Part shown: positions 1 through 8,442 of the stretch, in pieces
Numbering within the stretch: the first letter of the stretch is position 1
Layout of the letters: each line of letters begins with the position of its first letter
Assembly: GCA_964572845.1 (NCBI GenBank)
Contig: CAZNFX010000001.1
Location: 1 to 64,000 of the forward strand
DNA from: Bin55 sp964572845
GTDB lineage: Bacteria > Pseudomonadota > Gammaproteobacteria > Pseudomonadales > Azotimanducaceae
DNA length: 64,000 nucleotides
Direction of reading: 5' to 3'
Program-made: the position numbers and the translations under genes
The notes under the pieces: model-generated
The model's input: the letters and a program-made list of their open reading frames with translations, nothing else
What the model was told of the DNA's origin: nothing
Database searches by the model: none

Positions 1-2
1 AC

Positions 3-146
3 GGCGATGGCGATGGCGATGGCGATGGGGACGGCGATGGCGACGGCGATGGCGACGGCGATGGCGATGGGGACGGCGATGGCGACGGCGATGGCGATGG
101 CGATGGCGATGGGGACGGCGACGGCGATGGGGACGGCGATGGCGAT
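3..146 (+). repeat. Hexanucleotide tandem repeat encoding (Gly-Asp)n
   Basis: An uninterrupted array of six-base units of the types GGCGAT, GGCGAC and GGGGAC starts at the left edge and ends where the coding sequence changes to TAC ATA CAG. In the frame of the downstream protein it reads only Gly and Asp. The silent and near-silent variation between units (GAT/GAC, GGC/GGG) shows that the dipeptide pattern is kept while the DNA varies. Its full length is unknown because it runs off the window. Confidence 0.9.
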
Positions 147-1967
147 TACATACAGGAAAGTTCAGCCCTTTCGCTGCAATTTGCGAACACAATTTCCGAC
201 AAGGCAACGCTGGATTTTGATCAGCGGCTTGACGTGACCTCTGTTCCAGATCCTCTGGACTTTGAAGTAACAAGCCAGATGCTGCCGGCTTCGTCTGTTG
301 CTACAACTGAAAACTCAACAAACCAATCAGAAACCGATATGCCTCAAATTGACGTTGAGCAGGTTGAAGTAGCAGATCGAACTGTAACACTCTCGTTTAG
401 TCGTGAATTAAATGAAAACGAAGCCGCAAGAATTTCATACACGCCTGGCGAACAACCAATTAGAGCCGAATCAAGTGGTGTTGCTGCTGGATCCATCGAC
501 AACTTGTCGCTTTCAGTTCCCAATGATCGCAAAGCTCCAATTTTCGAAATCGGTAATTCAGACCACACGCCATTGGTTCGAATCATCAACCACTCTGACA
601 TTTTCAGTAGCTTCCGTCTTACGGCAATCGATAGGCATGGAACGCGTTCGCGGACTTTTGATTCGACTCTAAGCTCACGGAGCGCGGTTAATCTCTACTC
701 AAATGACCTAATACATGGAAATGCTGCAATTGATCTCTCAGCGGGACTAATCGATGACGAAGCAAACACATACCGCCTCGAATTAGAGGGCGATTCCGAC
801 GTAGAGATATTGACGTACGCAAACGTACCAAACGAGTTTGTCGCACCGATGCACTTTACCGTTCCTGAAACGCTTAAAGGTGAACATCGCGTCTACTACT
901 TCAATCCAGCTAGAGAAATTGATCATAAAAGCATATTGCGATTGATTAACCTGAGCTCACAGTCTAGTGTGGTAACAATTGCGGGACTAGACGATGCAGG
1001 CAATGCATCAGGCGAAGTAGAAGTAACCTTAAGGTCAAACTCTATCGCAGAATTCAGTTCTGCAGACCTAGAAGACGGCAATAGAACACAAGGGGCTTTG
1101 GGTACAGGTTATGGCAAGTGGCGATTAGTTGTAACAGCTCAGAATGAGCTTGCCGTTCAGAGCTTAATCAAGACACCTAATGGTTACATTTCAAATGTTT
1201 CTACAGCTCCAAGATTGACAAATGAAGAGTCAGGATCTCTAGTAGTTCCTCAATTTCCTTCGGCGAACAATCAAAGCCAACAAGGATTGGTTCGCATAAT
1301 CAACCACACAGACGAATCTGGCATGGTGCAGATTAGTGCCAAGGATGAAACTGGGATCACTCAAGGAACTGTTAGTCTACATCTCAACGCAAGAGGCGCT
1401 GGTCAGTTCGATTCGCATGACTTGGAAGAAGGCAACTCGAACATTGGTTTGAGCGGAGGTATAGGGCCAGGAAATGGGTCATGGAATCTAGCTATTACAA
1501 GCGAACTAGAGATCGACGTTCTTTCTTACCTACTTTCCGGAGAGAGTTTTATTGCCCCATTGCACGATATAGCACCCAAGTTCGAAAACGTACGAAAAAT
1601 CGCTCTGTTTAGTCCGGTGAATGACGCGACACAGACGAGCGTAGTTCGAATATCAAACTCCAATGATGTGGACGTTTCTGTTGTGATCACCGGCACAGAC
1701 GACTGGGGATGGCGAACAAGCACCAACGACAAAGTAAATGTCACAGTCCCAGCTTTTTCAACAATAGAATTAACGGCCTACCAGCTTGAGTCGGGAGACG
1801 CCGAGAGCATTCAGTCGGGTGCATTGGGGTATTGCCAAGGGCTGTGGCGACTTAGACTTGAATCGGACCAGCCAATCACGGTCTTTGGATTCGCAAAGAG
1901 TACTAACGGTCTCTTGTCCAACCTTTCTAGGTCCTCGCGTAGCCACATCAACGAGCAAAGTGAATAA
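3..1967 (+). CDS. Secreted Asp-Gly repeat protein with tandem beta-sandwich-like repeats, 3' part
   Basis: The reading frame is open from the left edge, so the start lies outside the window; the GTG at 234 is an internal valine codon. The visible protein begins with about 24 Gly-Asp pairs (bases 3-146), the Ca-binding style seen in thrombospondin type 3 linkers. A segment resembling the SwmB/cyanobacterial long-protein repeat follows (DKATLDFDQRLDVTSVP, then a second strand set near base 350). After that come four repeats of roughly 110-130 residues, each opening with a VRIINHSD-like strand and carrying an LEDGN-like turn and a GxGxWRL strand (bases about 570-850, 930-1210, 1280-1570 and 1630-1930). 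No membrane anchor is seen at the C-terminus. It is most likely a secreted or surface adhesin-like protein. The exact role is unknown. Its stop is 29 bases before the hydroxylase-like gene, which suggests co-transcription. Confidence 0.75.
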   Translation, partial: GDGDGDGDGDGDGDGDGDGDGDGDGDGDGDGDGDGDGDGDGDGDGDGDYIQESSALSLQFANTISDKATLDFDQRLDVTSVPDPLDFEVTSQMLPASSVATTENSTNQSETDMPQIDVEQVEVADRTVTLSFSRELNENEAARISYTPGEQPIRAESSGVAAGSIDNLSLSVPNDRKAPIFEIGNSDHTPLVRIINHSDIFSSFRLTAIDRHGTRSRTFDSTLSSRSAVNLYSNDLIHGNAAIDLSAGLIDDEANTYRLELEGDSDVEILTYANVPNEFVAPMHFTVPETLKGEHRVYYFNPAREIDHKSILRLINLSSQSSVVTIAGLDDAGNASGEVEVTLRSNSIAEFSSADLEDGNRTQGALGTGYGKWRLVVTAQNELAVQSLIKTPNGYISNVSTAPRLTNEESGSLVVPQFPSANNQSQQGLVRIINHTDESGMVQISAKDETGITQGTVSLHLNARGAGQFDSHDLEEGNSNIGLSGGIGPGNGSWNLAITSELEIDVLSYLLSGESFIAPLHDIAPKFENVRKIALFSPVNDATQTSVVRISNSNDVDVSVVITGTDDWGWRTSTNDKVNVTVPAFSTIELTAYQLESGDAESIQSGALGYCQGLWRLRLESDQPITVFGFAKSTNGLLSNLSRSSRSHINEQSE

Positions 1968-1996
1968 CTCCGTGGCTTTTCTCTAGTGCAAATTGC

Positions 1997-2593
1997 ATGA
2001 CAACAAATCTATTCAGGAATTTTGTTAGAGTCGACAGTGAAATCGACACTACACCTTTCTTGAATGAAGTCGATGGAGCATCTCACCTGTGGCAGGCCGA
2101 CACGAGCCGACAGCGCAATGTTAGATGCCAGCGCAATACGTGGAATATCTTTTTGCGTGCAGCAAAGAAACCTCTCCCTTTAGGTGCAAGGAATGCCAAT
2201 GATGTCCACGAGTCTCGAACTATGCGTTACTGTAAAAATTTTCCTAATACTCTCTCATTCTGCACGAGTTTGGCATTACAACAAGGAGGAACCCTAGGAC
2301 GTGCGACACTAGTTGCCTTGCTTCCAAAAAGCAAGGTGTATCCGCATGTAGACTCAGGGGAATACTATGCCGATCGTGATCGTTACCATCTCATTCTTCG
2401 AAGCCCTCGGGGAAGTCAGCTCACTGCCGGAGACGAGAGCATTATCATGCAAGAGAGAGAACTTTGGGTATTCAACAACAAGGTTGAACATAGTGCCCAA
2501 AATTTCTCCAATCAAATACGAATACACCTGATATTTGACATACAGCCACGAGAACGACGCGGCTACTTTGTGCAATCAACCAATGAAATCTAA
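1997..2593 (+). CDS. Aspartyl/asparaginyl beta-hydroxylase-family Fe(II)/2-oxoglutarate oxygenase
   Basis: This 198-residue protein fits the Asp/Asn beta-hydroxylase fold (PF05118), a cupin-like double-stranded beta helix. Visible key residues are His117 in HVDSGEYY, His131 in the RYHLIL strand, His165 in VEHSAQN, and Arg175/His177 in NQIRIHLIFDI. By analogy His117 and His165 bind iron and Arg175 binds 2-oxoglutarate. The family hydroxylates the beta carbon of Asp or Asn in proteins, or of free or siderophore-bound residues. The length is close to that of bacterial stand-alone members. It has no signal peptide, so it is cytoplasmic. It directly follows the Asp-Gly repeat protein on the same strand, which makes that protein a possible substrate (inference only). 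Confidence 0.75.
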   Translation: MTTNLFRNFVRVDSEIDTTPFLNEVDGASHLWQADTSRQRNVRCQRNTWNIFLRAAKKPLPLGARNANDVHESRTMRYCKNFPNTLSFCTSLALQQGGTLGRATLVALLPKSKVYPHVDSGEYYADRDRYHLILRSPRGSQLTAGDESIIMQERELWVFNNKVEHSAQNFSNQIRIHLIFDIQPRERRGYFVQSTNEI

Positions 2594-2672
2594 TCGCGCT
2601 TTAGCACTTTGTACTCGTAGGCGAGCTCGCGTATTACATGCCAGGAAATATAAGCTTGCCCAACTACCCTCG

Positions 2673-4265
2673 TTAGCTTCGCAAATGTCTCTGAGTAGGG
2701 CATAGGACCTTCAAAGCTGCCAGAAGTGCGTGTGCGGCGGAGTCCAATCGAATTGAATTGTCGTAGACTTCAGTACGCAGTGCACCTATGACGCGATCTC
2801 GACGCGAGACGTAGAACGCATCAATTGAATTTCGAAATTGCAATTGGCGCAATGATCGAAACCCTCGCGCCAAGGCAATCGAATATCTGCTTGCACGTGT
2901 GGAATAGCCAAAGCATTTGGCTAGAGCTAATGCGTCTGCCAAGCCTTCACAATAAGCCCCAGTTGATGCGGCATGAGGCGGACCCCACTCTGGGTGTCTT
3001 GGAGAGTAAAACCTTCCGCGCATATCGTCATACACTTCGTCCCACTGTTGCATCGGCAATAGCCAGTCGCTCATTTCAAAGGCAAAATTGGCAAACTCTC
3101 GATTCTTGGTGAGCGCATGCATAGACGCACAGACCTGAGTGTGCCATGGTACGAACGCTGGGTTGGGATTTCTAAGATGTCGACGTCGGCAAGTCAGAAA
3201 GGTAGCTATGCATTGATCCAATGTCGGTGCGAATTCCATTTCGCGTCGCAATGCTTCCGTCCAAAAGAGCAGGGCTTCGCCACTGTAGAAATTCCAGTTG
3301 TCTCCGTCACGCTCAGTTGGAAACAAAAACGTACGAAATCCGTTCTTCCGATCAACTAGATACTCAATTCCGCGTGCAAGCATGTGGAGTTCTTCAATAA
3401 ATTCGGATCGATAGTGGTTTTCTAGAATCGCAAGACCAGCAACGGCAGCGGCACCAAGCTTTGCACCGGTAGTTTCAACAATTGCTCCACGTCCATCGCC
3501 AATGGCTCTAAAGTACCGAGAAAGGTTGTGGCGCAAATTGTCGCGAGCAGCTAAACGAAGCTTCGGACTTGCCCGATACTCTGCCAAACGAGCTAGAGAT
3601 AACGAGGCAAGAAAACGACGAATAGCATTGTCCGCAGGCGACCATTCTCCCCTACTTGGCCAATACTTATAGGGCAATTCAGACGTGTGGGTGAGGTTCT
3701 GCAACATCCACTGCCTTATTCCATCAATTAAACTCTCAACATGCGTTATGTCTCCAAGTGGTTTGTAAGCAACTCTAGTAGAGCCTCGCAATAGTTCAAC
3801 TAACTGTTCGTTCGCTGTGTTTAGGAGGTACTGCGGTCCGTTCAATGCGTAGACTTTTCCAGTTCGTGCAAACTCACAATGCGATGCACGAACTTTCTCT
3901 AGAAATCTCTGACGAGCCCTGTCGAAGCTCAAATTCGACGCGATCATGAAACTAGGCGCAAAGCGCGCCATCGAATCACGATAGCGAAACTCGATTCCTA
4001 CGAGTCCGCGTTGTCGATTTGGGAATTTCGCGCGAAGTTCGCTGGGGTCTACTGGCGAGGACTGTCGTAGGGCATTTGCCTCCACGATATCGCCATCCGT
4101 TGCGTTGACTCGACTCAATGCATCCGAGAGTCGAATGCCCGTCAACCAACCGCTATGTTTTGCAACGCCTCCTTTGCGAACGCAATACCAAAGTGTGTTT
4201 TCAAACTGTGTTTCTCCTTCACATTCTCTAGCAACATCATTCATTGCCCTAGATATTCCACACAC
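2673..4265 (-). CDS. Uncharacterised protein, predicted (alpha/alpha)-toroid fold
   Basis: I do not recognise a named family. From about residue 180 on, the 530-residue protein shows repeated helix pairs with conserved-looking Trp/Tyr/Gly motifs: PYKYWPSRGEW, NWNFYSGEALLFW, FVPWHTQ, TGAYCEGLADAL and RTEVYDNSIRLDSAAH. This pattern is typical of (alpha/alpha)6 barrels such as N-acylglucosamine epimerases and some glycoside hydrolases. The first 150 residues look like a separate mixed alpha/beta domain (LVGIEFRYRDSMARFAP). There is no signal peptide. The annotated start is a GTG; an ATG seven codons later is an alternative. It converges on the hydroxylase-like gene. A role in modifying a surface glycan or the neighbouring secreted protein is possible but unproven. 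Confidence 0.6.
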   Translation of the reverse strand: MCGISRAMNDVARECEGETQFENTLWYCVRKGGVAKHSGWLTGIRLSDALSRVNATDGDIVEANALRQSSPVDPSELRAKFPNRQRGLVGIEFRYRDSMARFAPSFMIASNLSFDRARQRFLEKVRASHCEFARTGKVYALNGPQYLLNTANEQLVELLRGSTRVAYKPLGDITHVESLIDGIRQWMLQNLTHTSELPYKYWPSRGEWSPADNAIRRFLASLSLARLAEYRASPKLRLAARDNLRHNLSRYFRAIGDGRGAIVETTGAKLGAAAVAGLAILENHYRSEFIEELHMLARGIEYLVDRKNGFRTFLFPTERDGDNWNFYSGEALLFWTEALRREMEFAPTLDQCIATFLTCRRRHLRNPNPAFVPWHTQVCASMHALTKNREFANFAFEMSDWLLPMQQWDEVYDDMRGRFYSPRHPEWGPPHAASTGAYCEGLADALALAKCFGYSTRASRYSIALARGFRSLRQLQFRNSIDAFYVSRRDRVIGALRTEVYDNSIRLDSAAHALLAALKVLCPTQRHLRS

Positions 4266-4645
4266 CTGCGGTGTCGTGATTGGTATTGGGAACTATACAC
4301 ACTCGAGAAGGCTGAATCGTAAATTCCTTCGGCTGTACAGCACTTCAAAGCCACTTACTGGTAATTGCATTTATCACCCGCAACAAACGGACAACTGCAG
4401 CATATTTGTGACGACACGATAGCTGCGCCAGCTCGAATCTAGCAGACTGCACCTAATTGTGTCCCCATTACGAAATCAAGTTTCGCACCTTTATGTCGTC
4501 GCATGCTAAATCTACGATCTCTTCAGACGCGTTTCTATCGTCGAACCAAGTAGCACCTACAGCAAGAAACAGTTCGAATCTCATTTTCTACATCCCCGAT
4601 GTTGTCAATCAACGATTGGCGACAAACATCGAATCTCAGTGTCAA
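4266..4645. other. Intergenic region, no convincing gene
   Basis: This is about 380 bases between two minus-strand genes. It should hold the promoter of the toroid gene and the transcript end of the lipoprotein gene. A short plus-strand frame near 4457-4675 has no ribosome-binding site and overlaps the lipoprotein gene, so it was not called. Apart from the stem-loop at 4597-4631 nothing stands out. Confidence 0.5.
4597..4631 (-). terminator. Stem-loop downstream of the 4646-5188 lipoprotein gene
   Basis: The outer arms CGATGTT and AACATCG pair, and inner arms CAATC and GATTG pair around AAC, leaving a bulge. It begins 14 bases past the lipoprotein stop codon when read on the minus strand. 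No clear U-tract follows, so it may be a transcript-end stabiliser rather than a true intrinsic terminator. Confidence 0.4.
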
Positions 4646-5188
4646 TTATTCCTTGGAGTAGACGCGATTGAATGAGTAGCTCTTGTCCTTGGATTGAATG
4701 CGAACTCGAACACGCAAGGTCTGGCCTGAATTATTCAAGCTAAACGACTCCGATCCTTTTACCGAGTCGCGACGCTTGGACACAACTAGAGACTGACCGT
4801 CCCATCCAATGTCTAGTCGCCAGCCATCGCGAACATGCTTTCCCCATTTGTAGTCCTCGTATGGGGCATCGTCATATTGAATGCCCATTGAGTCTGAGTC
4901 CTGCTCAATGTGAATGGTTTCGGACACCACGACTGGAAAGTCATGAACTATGAACGTGGCCGAATCAGTTGGATCGACCCTGTCGCCAGAGAAAATGGCA
5001 CGTTCTTCAGAATTCCAGATTTCCGTCACATCAAACGAGGCATCGCTGGCTTCCTCGTCAAGTGCCCATTCGCCCGAAAGATTGAAGGAATCCGGCAGCT
5101 CGTACTGGAGGCTTGTACAGCCTGCCATCAGCAAGCACGACACAAGAAACAACAAGCACTTAGAGAAAACTGAGCACTGCATTTCCAA
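4646..5188 (-). CDS. Predicted lipoprotein with GxWxLDEE motif
   Basis: The 180-residue precursor has a hydrophobic signal ending in a lipobox, LLMAGC (Cys24), so it should be lipidated and sorted by the Lol pathway. The mature part starts with LSGEWALDEEASD and ends with a strand-rich stretch VRVRIQSKDKSYSFNRVYS. The same order of motifs occurs in the secreted protein at 35132-35701 (LKGKWELDEELTE, then VTVTIKPDGGVSQKYVRAFNRV), so the two look like divergent paralogues. No catalytic motif is visible. The start overlaps the end of the upstream alpha/beta hydrolase gene by 29 bases, which suggests translational coupling. Met3 is an alternative start. Confidence 0.7.
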   Translation of the reverse strand: MEMQCSVFSKCLLFLVSCLLMAGCTSLQYELPDSFNLSGEWALDEEASDASFDVTEIWNSEERAIFSGDRVDPTDSATFIVHDFPVVVSETIHIEQDSDSMGIQYDDAPYEDYKWGKHVRDGWRLDIGWDGQSLVVSKRRDSVKGSESFSLNNSGQTLRVRVRIQSKDKSYSFNRVYSKE

Positions 5189-6029
5189 ACTCCTCTGGTT
5201 TGTCCAAGGGTACTGAGTGACCTGAACCGGGTATTTCTACAAGCTTGCAGTCTGATGCGGCATCGACAAACTTGTCAGCAATTTCTCGAGTTAGCAATGG
5301 ACTATGCTCTCCGCGGATCAGCAGAGCCGGCACTGAAATCCGAGCGACCGCTTGCCATCCCTCTTCTACATTCGGTCGTCGCCGGGGAGCATTTCCTGGA
5401 GTACGAAAGGCCCGGTCGTAGCGATAGGTCCATTTGCCATCCTCTGTGCGCATTAACGAGTGCCGCACGCGATGGAAGAAAACGTCATCCGGAGGCACAG
5501 GATTCGCTGAGCGGGCGCGCGCAAAGGCTTCTTCGACGGAATCAAAGGTGTCTGATTCGCGAACTCGCTCTTGTATCGCGCGCGCGCCTACCGAACCTAA
5601 TTCCGGCGCAATGTCGACAATCACGACCTTCTGCAGTCCCTCTGGTCGATCTCCGGCGAAATGCATTGCCACCATTCCGCCCATCGACAGGCCGACGAGG
5701 TAGTAGTTGGTCAATCCCATGGCGTCTATGAAACAAATGAGATCTTCTTTCATTTCCAGTACGCCATAGGAAGCGTCGGGCGACCAATCTGTTTCACCAT
5801 GCCCGCGCTGGTCGAGAGCCAGTACCCTGAACCGATCCGTTGCACTCTCAGCGAAGTAGTCCCACGAACGTGCGTGTCCCGTAAACCCATGCAACAACAC
5901 TAAAGGTGGCGCGTTATTGCATTGCGCCGTCCAATCGCGATAGTGGAAGCGCAGTCCTCGCATTTCAATCAGTTCATCGATGACCTGTGGAGTTTTGGGC
6001 GTGTCTGCCACTCGTTCTGCCATTTCCAA
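5160..6029 (-). CDS. Alpha/beta hydrolase
   Basis: A 289-residue cytoplasmic alpha/beta hydrolase of normal length. The oxyanion loop is LLHGFTGH (residues 45-52). The nucleophile elbow is GLSMGG with Ser115, and the catalytic His271 lies in GSGHSVPLD. The acid is probably in the LLIRGEHSPLL region. The family includes esterases, meta-cleavage product hydrolases, epoxide hydrolases and haloperoxidase-like enzymes; the substrate cannot be assigned. It is the first gene of a two-gene minus-strand unit with the overlapping lipoprotein gene and is divergent from the amidohydrolase at 6275. Confidence 0.85.
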   Translation of the reverse strand: MEMAERVADTPKTPQVIDELIEMRGLRFHYRDWTAQCNNAPPLVLLHGFTGHARSWDYFAESATDRFRVLALDQRGHGETDWSPDASYGVLEMKEDLICFIDAMGLTNYYLVGLSMGGMVAMHFAGDRPEGLQKVVIVDIAPELGSVGARAIQERVRESDTFDSVEEAFARARSANPVPPDDVFFHRVRHSLMRTEDGKWTYRYDRAFRTPGNAPRRRPNVEEGWQAVARISVPALLIRGEHSPLLTREIADKFVDAASDCKLVEIPGSGHSVPLDKPEEFGNAVLSFL

Positions 6030-6274
6030 CCGTCTCTTAGGTGCCTCTCAAGGACTAACAAGTGCTTGAGACTGCAGAATCCGCCAACTCGCCTCCCCTT
6101 GCATTCGATTATACGTTTGCCTCCCGCTGACCCGGCGCATTGCCATCCATCAGAGAGGTTCCACTCTCAGATTCCATCTGCTCTCTGTTCGTTGAGGTAC
6201 CTCCCGGCCTGATATTCCGTGCACTAACCTGCTAGAGTATGAGGAACAGTTGGTTTCTCTTGCCAAGACTCAAT

Positions 6275-7444
6275 ATGGAATACCACGTGATCTCTGCAGA
6301 TTGCCATATCGACTTACCGTGGCTTCCTCCAGAACTGTTCGTTAGCCAGGCTAGCAAGGCATTGCGCGACCGCATGCCATACGTAGAGAAGACTGATAAA
6401 GGCGAATTCTGGGTTACGAAGAGCGGTGCTCGATTTGGACTCCGCAACGGAATGGGGTCTGCTGGGCGAAAGTACGTTCCAGGCGAAATCTATCGTTCGG
6501 ACCGCATGGCTGCCGAAGGCTTATACCGAGATGGAGAAAACGGCATTCCGCGCCTTACGGACCCAAGCATGAGAATCCAAGACCAGGACAGAGATGGTGT
6601 GCAGGCGGAAGTGCTTTATGGCGTTCTTGGAGCATCCATGCGCCTAAACGACGATGATGCAAGCATTGAGTTGGTAAGGATTTACAACGAATGGTTGGCA
6701 GAGTTTTGCGAATACGCACCGGATCGATTTGCCGGAATTGCAAGCCTGCCGAATTGCTCCATCGAGGCGATTGTCGACGAAATCCAGCGCGTGACACGAC
6801 GAGGTGTGGTTCGAGGAGTGGAAATTGCTTGTTCACACAACATGAAGCCGTTGTTCGATCCGGACTGGGAGCCCGTTTGGCAAGCAGTTGGCGAAGCCGG
6901 TCTGCCGCTCCACTTTCATACGATCGGACCAAGGCTGGACTACAACCTAAGTGAACTCGCTCCCTTGCAACGACGACAGGCGTTCGCAGTTCATATCACT
7001 AGCTTCCAGATGGCCATGTCGAAGTACGTCATGGAGATGATCTACGGTGGAGTCTTGGAGCGACACTCAAGCATCAAGCTGGTGATTGGCGAAAGTGGAA
7101 TCGGTTGGATTCCCTATCTGCTTGAGCACATGGATTTGGAATGGCGGGATCAATTCGCCGACTTGGGTTTGTCAAAGAGCCCCTCGGAATACTGGTACGC
7201 TCAATGTGCTGCGACCTATCAAAGTGACGCGATCGGGCTGAGACTTCTCGATGCAATCGGTGTGGACAACGTAATGTGGGGCAGCGACTTCCCACATCCC
7301 GATGGAGTCTGGCCGGACTCGCAGGAGTTCATAGCGCGAGAATTCGTAGGTGTCTCTCACGAAGACAAGCAGAAGGTTATCTGCGATAACGCTGCAAGAC
7401 TATACGGCTTTGAATGCTATCGCGACGGTGGAGTGTCCCAATGA
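6275..7444 (+). CDS. Metal-dependent amidohydrolase, PF04909 family
   Basis: The protein begins MEYHVISADCHIDLP, where the DxH pair supplies the first metal ligands of the amidohydrolase TIM barrel. A middle ligand sits in LHFHTIGPR, and the late Asp in WGSDFPHPDGVWP. The family (related to ACMSD and 6-methylsalicylate decarboxylase) hydrolyses or non-oxidatively decarboxylates small organic acids. An upstream in-frame ATG at 6239 would add 12 residues that look non-conserved; neither start has a strong ribosome-binding site. Two paralogues occur at 17936-19123 and 40234-41466. The substrate is unknown; the context of hydrolases and oxygenases suggests catabolism. Confidence 0.85.
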   Translation: MEYHVISADCHIDLPWLPPELFVSQASKALRDRMPYVEKTDKGEFWVTKSGARFGLRNGMGSAGRKYVPGEIYRSDRMAAEGLYRDGENGIPRLTDPSMRIQDQDRDGVQAEVLYGVLGASMRLNDDDASIELVRIYNEWLAEFCEYAPDRFAGIASLPNCSIEAIVDEIQRVTRRGVVRGVEIACSHNMKPLFDPDWEPVWQAVGEAGLPLHFHTIGPRLDYNLSELAPLQRRQAFAVHITSFQMAMSKYVMEMIYGGVLERHSSIKLVIGESGIGWIPYLLEHMDLEWRDQFADLGLSKSPSEYWYAQCAATYQSDAIGLRLLDAIGVDNVMWGSDFPHPDGVWPDSQEFIAREFVGVSHEDKQKVICDNAARLYGFECYRDGGVSQ

Positions 7445-7487
7445 TCTCAGAGTCGGACTGCTCCTTGTAACAGCATCGAGTATGCCT

Positions 7488-8297
7488 TTAGTTGACAGCT
7501 TGTACAAGGGACTCCGTCAGGCCTCCTACGATAAATAAGAAAACGACAGCTAACGCCGCAGGCAAGACTACAACGACGGTGCTCGTTTTGGCATCCTTAC
7601 CCGTCCAGCTCTGGAAACCCTGAATAGCAACGAAGAAACTCCAAAAGAGAGGAATACTCAAGAATTTCGCCCAACCTTGTTCGAATCCAAACCAAGTAAG
7701 CGGATCCAGTAGATTCGAGGAGTCGGCGCCGCCAAAGGAAACCAGAACAACTCTTGCAATGTAGCCGATCACGTAAGGAAGCGCGGCCCAGCATGCAAAT
7801 GCAAACCATTTGTCCCATCCGATCTCGACGTTAACAACCTTTGCCGCGATGAAGTAATAGGTACCGATAAGAAGCAAGACTATTCCAGTTCCCAAGGCGA
7901 ACATGAACGGCGCAAAAACCGTTGCATTCGTTCGGACTCGCGCGATGTCTTCAGAGGTGACACCAAGGGCCTCCACATCAACATCTTCGCCTTCCAAGAT
8001 GAGCTCGTTCAGTTCCTCTAGTTCCTGGGACTGTTCGTCGAGGCCCTCTAAATCGCCCTCCAAAAGGGTTGAAAACAATTGGCTCATCTGGCTCTGAGCC
8101 TTGGCTTCTAGTGCATAGACTCCTTCGTCTACGTTATACGTCTCTACCGCAGCCCAAAATCCTCCGAATATCAATATGCAAATCAGGGGCATCAGGATTG
8201 ACGGTTTTTCTCGAATTTCGTCGAATATCTCACGCGGCGAAATGAGAATTCGGTATAGCCTCTCCACCCTAAATACTTCCATCCAGCAAATCTTCAT
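7488..8297 (-). CDS. Yip1-family integral membrane protein
   Basis: A 269-residue protein with the bacterial Yip1-like layout. A short N-terminal amphipathic segment (RLYRILISPREIFDEIREKP) is followed by about five membrane helices, near residues 33-51, 128-152, 165-190, 212-232 and 245-264. An acidic soluble loop lies between the first two. Bacterial members have no established function. The neighbouring gene at 8443-9090 has the same N-terminal motif and helix order, so this is a tandem duplication. Confidence 0.75.
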   Translation of the reverse strand: MKICWMEVFRVERLYRILISPREIFDEIREKPSILMPLICILIFGGFWAAVETYNVDEGVYALEAKAQSQMSQLFSTLLEGDLEGLDEQSQELEELNELILEGEDVDVEALGVTSEDIARVRTNATVFAPFMFALGTGIVLLLIGTYYFIAAKVVNVEIGWDKWFAFACWAALPYVIGYIARVVLVSFGGADSSNLLDPLTWFGFEQGWAKFLSIPLFWSFFVAIQGFQSWTGKDAKTSTVVVVLPAALAVVFLFIVGGLTESLVQAVN

Positions 8298-8398
8298 TTG
8301 GATTGTATGCGAGACATGTAGGCGATTTACGAGCCCAACTCAACGTTTTACTGGATAGAAATACACCGCGACGAACACCGATTTCGGGGACGAAAAAA

Positions 8399-8432
8399 GA
8401 GAAACGGCCTACTCGAGGTAGGGAGATTTCTC
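8399..8432 (-). terminator. Rho-independent terminator after the upstream Yip1-like gene
   Basis: Outer arms GAGAAA / TTTCTC and inner arms CCTAC / GTAGG form a stem-loop 10 bases past the stop of the 8443-9090 gene. On the minus strand it is followed at once by a run of six T (plus-strand A run at 8393-8398). This is the clearest intrinsic terminator in the window. Confidence 0.7.
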
Positions 8433-8442
8433 GTTCTGTTTA

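Noticed and set aside
3..146. CRISPR-like repetition
   Set aside because: Units are contiguous six-base coding repeats with no spacers.
7..237. Met-Ala-Met-Ala frame across the hexanucleotide array
   Set aside because: It is a shadow of the Gly-Asp frame, which continues unbroken into the long protein ending at 1967.
4457..4675. 72-codon plus-strand frame
   Set aside because: No ribosome-binding site, overlaps the lipoprotein gene antisense, no protein-like features.
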